Program-made: the position numbers and the translations under genes
Assembly: GCA_902493335.1 (NCBI GenBank)
Contig: CABUPJ010000026.1
Location: 1-45,396, forward strand
Source of the DNA: an uncultured Porphyromonadaceae bacterium
GTDB lineage: Bacteria > Bacteroidota > Bacteroidia > Bacteroidales > Muribaculaceae
DNA: 45,396 bases
Direction of reading: 5' to 3'
The notes under the pieces: model-generated
Databases searched by the model: none
The model's input: only the letters and a program-made list of their open reading frames with translations
Told to the model about the DNA's origin: nothing
Shown here: positions 40,459 through 45,396 of the stretch, piece after piece
How the letters are laid out: every line of letters begins with the position of its first letter
How positions within the stretch are numbered: position 1 is the stretch's first letter

Positions 40459-43425
40459 ATGCCGAAAACAAAAATAAGTACAGTCGCAAAAGAACTCAAT
40501 GTGGCCCTGCCGACAGTCATTGACTTCCTGCGCAAAAAAAACATCAACATTGACGAAAACCCCAACACCCGTGTTGAGGAAGATGTCGTCGCCCTACTGG
40601 TCAGTGAATTCAAACACGACAAAGATCTCAAAACCAAGTCAGACCGATTCTCGACCGAACGTCAGAACAGCCGCGGCAAAAGCCAGCAGCAACAGCAGCA
40701 GCCTGCGCGCGAAGCCGACGACACCCCACTGACGACAACCGTCCACAAGACCCGCATTCTCGGCAAAATCGAGCTCGACTCAAAAGGCAATCCCATCCGC
40801 AAGCCTGCCGAGAACAAACCCGCCGACTCAACTGTAAAAAAAGAAGCGGCGACAGCGGCCGCCGAAACAGTCAAACCCGAAGAAAAAACCGCCGGGACAG
40901 ACAAAAAGACTGAAATAAATCACAATAACATAACGACCGAAGAGGTGAAACAGACCCCGGCCGAGAAAACAGCCGTCAAGACAGCCGAAGTACACGTAGC
41001 CGAGAAAACGGTTGCGGCCAAACCCGTCGAAGCGGCCGAAATTCAGCCTGAAGTCAAAAAAGCCGTCGAGCCCGAAAAGAAAGAAATGACAGCAACCAAC
41101 GAAAAGACCGTCGCAAAGGCCGAGACGACCACGACAGCGACAACAGTGGCGAAAACAAATGATGAGGTCTTCGTGCCCGAGCGCACGCACGTCACTCCTC
41201 CGCAATTAAACGTCATCGGCAAAATCGATCTCGACGCCATCAACCAGTCGACACGCCCAAAGAAAAAGACCAAAGAAGAAAAACGTGCCGACCGCAATGC
41301 GCGCAACGCCTCGGGCGACTCAGGCCAGGGCGACCGCAAGAAGCGCAAACGCATCTCCGGCAAGGAGAAAATCGACATAGAGAAAACCGGCCAGCAGACA
41401 GGCAACGAACGCGGGGGCTCGCAGCGCAACGGCGGCCAGGGCAACCGTCGCGACAAAAACGCCGCTCCGAAAGATAAAAAGAACAAGAACGAACGCCGTC
41501 AGCCGCAGCACACCGAGGTCAGCGACGAAGACGTATCGAAGCAGATCAAAGAAACCCTCGCCCGTCTGACAAGCAAGGACAAGGCTCTCAAGCGCGGCGC
41601 CAAATGGCGTAAGGAAAAACGCGAGGCCAACGCATCACGCGAGCGCGAGGCCATGCAGGCTGAAATGGCCGAGAGCAAGATTCTCAAGCTCACCGAGTTC
41701 GTGACCGTCAACGACCTTGCCATAATGATGGATGTACCCATCAACAACGTCATCGCCACGTGTATGAACCTCGGCGTGATGGTGTCTATCAACCAGCGCC
41801 TCGACGCCGAGACCATCAACATCGTCGCCGACGAGTTCGGCTTCGAGACCGAATATATCTCTGCCGAAGTCGCCGACGCCATCCACCAGGAGGAAGACAA
41901 CGAGGAAGACCTCGTCGCACGTCCGCCTATCGTGACCGTCATGGGCCACGTCGACCACGGCAAGACCTCGCTGCTCGACTACATACGCCACGCCAATGTC
42001 ATCGCAGGCGAAGCAGGCGGCATCACACAGCATATCGGCTCATACAGCGTGACCCTCGCCGACGGACGCCACATCACCTTCCTCGACACCCCGGGCCACG
42101 AGGCTTTCACGGCCATGCGTGCCCGCGGCGCCAAGATTACCGACATCTGTATCATCATCGTCGCAGCTGACGACAGCGTCATGCCACAGACCGTCGAGGC
42201 CATCAACCACGCGTCGGCCGCAGGCGTTCCTATCGTCTTCGCCATAAACAAGATCGACAAGCCCCACGCCAACCCCGACAAAATCAAGGAGGAACTCGCC
42301 GCGATGAACTATCTCGTCGAAGAATGGGGCGGCAAATACCAGTCGCAGGACATCTCGGCCAAGAAAGGCATCGGCGTCGAGGAACTCATGGAGAAAGTGC
42401 TTCTCGAAGCCGAAATGCTCGAGCTCCGCGCCAATCCCAACCGCAAGGCTACCGGCGCCATCATAGAGTCGACCCTCGACAAAGGCCGCGGCTACGTCGC
42501 CAACGTCCTCGTCCAGAACGGCACGCTCCGCGTCGGTGACATCGTCCTCGCCGGCAACCACTACGGCAAAGTCAAGGCCATGTTCAACGAACGCGACCAG
42601 CGCATCAAAGAGGCCGGACCCGCCACACCGGCGCTCATCCTCGGTCTCAACGGCGCTCCGACTGCAGGCGACACCTTCAACGTGATGGACACCGAGCAGG
42701 AAGCCCGCGAGATTGCCAACAAACGTCAGCAGCTCCAGCGCGAACAGGGCCTGCGCACGACCAAGATTCTCACCCTCGAGGATATCGGCCGCCGCCGTGC
42801 CATCGGCAACTTCCAGGAGCTCAACATCATCGTCAAGGGCGACGTCGACGGCTCGATCGAGGCTCTGTCAGACTCGCTCATCAAGCTCTCGACCGACGAG
42901 ATTCAGGTCAACGTGCTCCACAAGGCCGTCGGCGAGATTTCGGAGAGCGACGTCACCCTCGCCGCCGCATCCGACGCCATCATCATCGGCTTCCAGGTGC
43001 GCCCGTCACTGGCAGCACGCCGCGCTGCCGAGCGCGAAGGCGTCGAGATTCGTCTCTACTCAGTCATCTACCAGGCCATCGAGGAGGTCAAGGACGCCAT
43101 GTCGGGCATGCTCGCGCCTGAGATGAAAGAAGAGATTACCGGCACAGCCGAAGTGCTCGAGACATTCCACATCTCGAAAGTCGGCACCATCGCCGGCGCC
43201 ATCGTCCGCGAAGGCAAGATCAAACGCTCGAACAAAGTGCGCCTCATCCGCGACGGCATCGTGCGCTACACCGGCGACCTCGGCTCGCTCAAGCGCTTCA
43301 AGGACGACGTCAAGGAAGTCACTTCTGGCTACGACTGCGGTCTGTCAATCTCGGGCTACAACGACATCAAGGTCGGCGACCTTGTCGAAGGCTTCGAGGA
43401 AGTGGCCATCAACCGCTCGCTCTGA
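40459..43425 (+). CDS. infB: Translation initiation factor IF-2
   Basis: A 988-residue GTPase that brings initiator tRNA to the ribosome. A first IF2_N domain (about 1-52, VAKELNVALPTVIDFLRKK) is followed by a long Lys/Glu/Ala/Thr-rich linker (about 60-390) and a second IF2_N-like domain (about 405-475). The GTPase domain has G1 GHVDHGKT at 496-503, DTPGHEAF, NKIDKP and SAKKGIG, and then the C1/C2 domains to the end. The linker is highly variable in this family. The stop overlaps the folK start by one base (TGATG). The 128-base gap before it has a small GGGC/GCCC hairpin near 40411-40423 and no other clear signal. Confidence 0.98.
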   Translation: MPKTKISTVAKELNVALPTVIDFLRKKNINIDENPNTRVEEDVVALLVSEFKHDKDLKTKSDRFSTERQNSRGKSQQQQQQPAREADDTPLTTTVHKTRILGKIELDSKGNPIRKPAENKPADSTVKKEAATAAAETVKPEEKTAGTDKKTEINHNNITTEEVKQTPAEKTAVKTAEVHVAEKTVAAKPVEAAEIQPEVKKAVEPEKKEMTATNEKTVAKAETTTTATTVAKTNDEVFVPERTHVTPPQLNVIGKIDLDAINQSTRPKKKTKEEKRADRNARNASGDSGQGDRKKRKRISGKEKIDIEKTGQQTGNERGGSQRNGGQGNRRDKNAAPKDKKNKNERRQPQHTEVSDEDVSKQIKETLARLTSKDKALKRGAKWRKEKREANASREREAMQAEMAESKILKLTEFVTVNDLAIMMDVPINNVIATCMNLGVMVSINQRLDAETINIVADEFGFETEYISAEVADAIHQEEDNEEDLVARPPIVTVMGHVDHGKTSLLDYIRHANVIAGEAGGITQHIGSYSVTLADGRHITFLDTPGHEAFTAMRARGAKITDICIIIVAADDSVMPQTVEAINHASAAGVPIVFAINKIDKPHANPDKIKEELAAMNYLVEEWGGKYQSQDISAKKGIGVEELMEKVLLEAEMLELRANPNRKATGAIIESTLDKGRGYVANVLVQNGTLRVGDIVLAGNHYGKVKAMFNERDQRIKEAGPATPALILGLNGAPTAGDTFNVMDTEQEAREIANKRQQLQREQGLRTTKILTLEDIGRRRAIGNFQELNIIVKGDVDGSIEALSDSLIKLSTDEIQVNVLHKAVGEISESDVTLAAASDAIIIGFQVRPSLAARRAAEREGVEIRLYSVIYQAIEEVKDAMSGMLAPEMKEEITGTAEVLETFHISKVGTIAGAIVREGKIKRSNKVRLIRDGIVRYTGDLGSLKRFKDDVKEVTSGYDCGLSISGYNDIKVGDLVEGFEEVAINRSL

Positions 43426-43901
43426 TGCACCGGATACATATCAATATCGGATCAAACCAAGGCGACCGCCAGACTCTCATCGAGTCGGCGGTCGCCTTAA
43501 TTTCACGCGAGTGGCCCGACGCCCGGCTCAGCCGGTCTGACTTCTTTGAAAGCGAGCCGTGGGGTTTTGAGTCAGACAACAGCTTCGTCAACCTCGCTCT
43601 GATGCTCGAGACCGACGCCTGCGCCGGTCCCCTTGACATATTGCGGCGGCTTCAGGCAATAGAGCGCCGCATCTCGCCCGACCCCCACCGCGACAGCCTC
43701 GGCAACTATATCGACCGCATGATAGACATCGACCTCATCGCCGTCGACAGCCTTGTCGTCGACACGCCGGAACTGACATTGCCGCATCCGCGCATGCGCG
43801 GGCGCGATTTCGTCATGAAACCGCTCCGCTCCCTCGATCCGTCATGGGTCGACCCCGTCACGGGCATGACCGCCGAAGAAATAGTCAGAAAAGAGTTCTG
43901 A
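43425..43901 (+). CDS. folK: Hydroxymethyldihydropteridine diphosphokinase
   Basis: A 158-residue enzyme (HPPK) that transfers pyrophosphate from ATP to 6-hydroxymethyl-dihydropterin in folate synthesis. Blocks seen: NIGSNQGDRQTLIESA, FESEPWGFES, FVNLALMLET, RLQAIER and the signature DRMIDIDLIA followed by LTLPHPRMRGRDFVMKPL. The start overlaps the infB stop by one base, so it is coupled to the operon. Its 3' end overlaps the convergent recO gene by 17 bases. Confidence 0.95.
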   Translation: MHRIHINIGSNQGDRQTLIESAVALISREWPDARLSRSDFFESEPWGFESDNSFVNLALMLETDACAGPLDILRRLQAIERRISPDPHRDSLGNYIDRMIDIDLIAVDSLVVDTPELTLPHPRMRGRDFVMKPLRSLDPSWVDPVTGMTAEEIVRKEF

Positions 43902-44607
43902 CAATCTCAAGCGACGTCAGCCCCGTCAGCGGCGTGTGATGTATCGTGTAATACTCAAGCAGCCCGTCGAGCAACTCGTTGCGCTGGTCACGACTTAGCC
44001 TGACGCGCCCGATATTGCGCACACTCAGACGGTCGAGAAGCATCAGGCCGCGGCTGCGGTCTGCGTCGATATAGCGGCGTCCGTCAGCCGGCGGCACGAG
44101 ACGCCAGCGACCCTCGCGCATGTCAAAACATGCGCCGTCGCTCCATGTCGACATATCGGGTTCAAAGCCCAGGAGACCGGTAAGCCTGTAAATGATAAAC
44201 AGATGAAGATTCGCCAGCGCCGCCGGCGACACCGAGCGCAGAAGCGCAGCCGTCTCAAAGACAAACGCCGTCAACGCCGTATCGGCCTGACAGTTGCGCA
44301 GAACACGCTCAAAGAAATCAGCCATAAAAAGAGCCACAATAGTGCGCGCGCCATCCATGTCGGCGATAACGCCCCCGGGCCTGACATCGCGTAGAGTCAC
44401 CATCTCGTGACCCGGCTTGGCGTCAATCACCGCCTCGAACACTGACATAGGCATCATCAGCGCACGACGGCGACGGGCCTCACGACCCGCTCCGGCCGAG
44501 ACTGCTACAGTGACATATCCAAGTGCGTCAGACCAAACCGACACTATTGACTTCGCATCATTATATTTTATCGTCCGCAATGCGAGACAGCGTGAATTGA
44601 CATACAT
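43885..44607 (-). CDS. recO: DNA repair protein RecO
   Basis: A 240-residue protein that helps load RecA on gapped DNA with RecR. The N-terminal OB fold (CLALRTIKYNDAKSIVSVWSD, YVTVAVSAG) is followed by a helical domain (LTAFVFETAALLRSVSPAALANLHLFIIYRLTGLLGFEPD). The zinc-binding Cys cluster of some RecO proteins is missing, as is usual for Bacteroidetes members. The identity is based on the N-terminal pattern and length. No clear promoter is seen in the AT-rich 44608-44690, which may carry divergent signals. Confidence 0.88.
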   Translation of the reverse strand: MYVNSRCLALRTIKYNDAKSIVSVWSDALGYVTVAVSAGAGREARRRRALMMPMSVFEAVIDAKPGHEMVTLRDVRPGGVIADMDGARTIVALFMADFFERVLRNCQADTALTAFVFETAALLRSVSPAALANLHLFIIYRLTGLLGFEPDMSTWSDGACFDMREGRWRLVPPADGRRYIDADRSRGLMLLDRLSVRNIGRVRLSRDQRNELLDGLLEYYTIHHTPLTGLTSLEIVRTLF

Positions 44608-44671
44608 TCTTAGAGATTTAGCAACTAAAATTACTAAAAAAACTTTAATTACGCTTTTTATCCGCTCATTT

Positions 44672-44703
44672 TTTGCTCATTTTAAAAAAAGTCCCTATAT
44701 TTG
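44672..44703 (+). promoter_or_regulatory. Promoter for the tRNA-Glu/rpsT unit with -33 and -7 boxes
   Basis: TTTG at 44672-44675 and TATATTTG at 44696-44703 are 20 bases apart, an excellent Bacteroidetes consensus. It lies 20 bases before the first tRNA. Confidence 0.8.
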
Positions 44704-44723
44704 CACTCGCTTTAAGCACCTAA

Positions 44724-44795
44724 GGCCCATTCGTCTATCGGTTAGGACGCAAGATTTTCATTCTTGAAAGAGGAGTTCGATTCTCCTATGGGCTA
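44724..44795 (+). tRNA. tRNA-Glu (anticodon UUC), copy 1
   Basis: A 72-base cloverleaf: acceptor GGCCCAT/ATGGGCT (G1-T72 wobble), anticodon stem CAAGA/TCTTG around TTTTCAT giving anticodon TTC, T-arm GAGGAGTTCGATTCTCC. The 3' CCA is not encoded. It precedes rpsT by 38 bases. The copy at 45138-45209 is identical. Confidence 0.95.
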
Positions 44796-44833
44796 CAAAT
44801 CAAAGAAATAACAAAATTAGAAACTTATTAAAA

Positions 44834-45091
44834 ATGGCAAACCATAAGTCATCAATCAAACGAATCCGTCAAACAGAATCACGCCGTCTGCGCAACCGCT
44901 ACTATGCTAAAACAGCTCGCAATGCCGTTCGCAACCTGCGCAAGATGACAGACAAAGCTGCCGCAGAAGCCAAACTTCGCGAAGTCAGCGCTATGCTCGA
45001 CCGCCTCGCCTCTAAAAAGGCTATCTCTAAGAACAAAGCAGCCAACCTCAAGAGCAAGCTCGCTCATCACATCGCTAAGATTGCCGCTTAA
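44834..45091 (+). CDS. rpsT: 30S ribosomal protein S20
   Basis: An 85-residue basic protein that binds 16S rRNA early in 30S assembly. It starts MANHKSSIKRIRQTESRR and continues as one long helical Lys/Arg/Ala-rich protein, the usual S20 form and length. It lies between two identical tRNA-Glu genes and is probably cotranscribed with them from 44672-44703; processing of the tRNAs would then release the mRNA (inference). Confidence 0.98.
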   Translation: MANHKSSIKRIRQTESRRLRNRYYAKTARNAVRNLRKMTDKAAAEAKLREVSAMLDRLASKKAISKNKAANLKSKLAHHIAKIAA

Positions 45092-45137
45092 AAGATCTAC
45101 TCGACCTTGAGGCTTCATGCCTGAGACCGAGAATGAT

Positions 45138-45209
45138 GGCCCATTCGTCTATCGGTTAGGACGCAAGATTTTCATTCTTGAAAGAGGAGTTCGATTCTCC
45201 TATGGGCTA
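45138..45209 (+). tRNA. tRNA-Glu (anticodon UUC), copy 2
   Basis: Identical over all 72 bases to the copy at 44724-44795, with one further shared base (C) at the 3' end. No promoter is evident between rpsT and this gene, so it belongs to the same transcript. The terminator hairpin begins 9 bases after it. Confidence 0.95.
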
Positions 45210-45218
45210 CTCTGCTTC

Positions 45219-45257
45219 AAAACGCAGTCCTTCGCACACACGAAGAACTGCGTTTTT
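45219..45257 (+). terminator. Intrinsic terminator of the tRNA-Glu/rpsT unit
   Basis: AAAACGCAGT pairs with ACTGCGTTTT and, after a 1x1 mismatch, CTTCG with CGAAG around CACACA; the stem ends in a run of five T. A strong canonical terminator. Confidence 0.88.
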
Positions 45258-45282
45258 CATTTCCGCCACACACAACCTTCAG

Positions 45283-45396
45283 AAAAATCACAATTCACCA
45301 TCGCGACAGGCGGTATGGAGCAAGGGGTTCAGCCCTTGGAACCAGCGAGTTGGCTACTACGGCTGAAGCCGTAATTCCATACGGCGGCAAGCCGCC
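45283..45396. repeat. Hairpin repeat related to the 190-423 array, cut by the window end
   Basis: It opens with AATCACAATTC and CGACAGGCGGTATGGAGC (45304-45321), the same start as at 32387. A short hairpin (CAAGGG/CCCTTG, 45321-45338) and GGAACCAGCGAGTTGGCT (45338-45355) follow; the latter matches GGAACCAATGAGTTGGCT at 199-216. The stem TACGGCT-GA-AGCCGTA (45358-45373) occupies the place of the stem at 217-236, and the GGCGGC-AA-GCCGCC hairpin (45383-45396) runs to the window end. No coding frame here looks real. Confidence 0.7.

Overview
The window looks like chromosomal DNA of a GC-rich member of the Bacteroidales, probably Muribaculaceae-like (genus not resolvable). Evidence: repeated promoter motifs of the Bacteroidetes type (-7 box TAnnTTTG, some with a -33 TTTG box), A-rich leaders instead of Shine-Dalgarno sites, many ATGA start/stop overlaps, and families typical of the order (XusABC-type iron uptake, M56/TonB fusions, FecR/ECF/TonB receptor sets, BspA-like leucine-rich repeats, a long DUF349 protein). 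No phage, plasmid, integrase, transposase gene or CRISPR array is visible.

Layout. 1-470: the first codons of an unknown minus-strand gene, then an array of six hairpins. 477-3880 (minus): a polyprenyl-phosphate sugar-1-phosphate transferase and a DUF349 protein. 4129-10567: iron alcohol dehydrogenase; a coupled YciO-like and B3/B4 pair; an M56 (BlaR1-like) sensor peptidase with two near-identical TonB_C domains and a twin palindromic operator; an OmpA lipoprotein; asparagine synthetase AsnA. 10709-19049 (minus): a XusABC-like xenosiderophore operon downstream of a lone RND pump gene. 19232-27297 (plus): LytS-type kinase, LytTR regulator and PepSY-like periplasmic protein, then a complete tripartite efflux pump (outer membrane factor, membrane fusion protein, RND). 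27442-31126 (minus): ECF sigma factor, very short FecR-like anti-sigma and TonB receptor, linked by ATGA overlaps and visibly poorer in GC than the pump genes. 31310-35013: DMT protein, nitroreductase, secreted BspA-like LRR protein. 35139-45209: housekeeping block topA, pseudouridine synthase, rimP-nusA-infB-folK, recO, and tRNA-Glu - rpsT - tRNA-Glu. The window ends in another hairpin repeat related to the one at the start.

How it works together. The centre is an envelope-response region: TonB-dependent import (xusABC and the sigma/FecR receptor), export (two RND pumps) and three sensing routes (LytS/LytTR, ECF/anti-sigma, M56 protease). The right third is translation and transcription housekeeping. 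The most interesting non-coding signals are the hairpin repeat family whose stems differ on both arms between copies, the twin 16-bp dyads upstream of an M56 sensor that has no neighbouring BlaI repressor, and a terminator-like hairpin with a T-rich tail in the rimP-nusA-infB leader.
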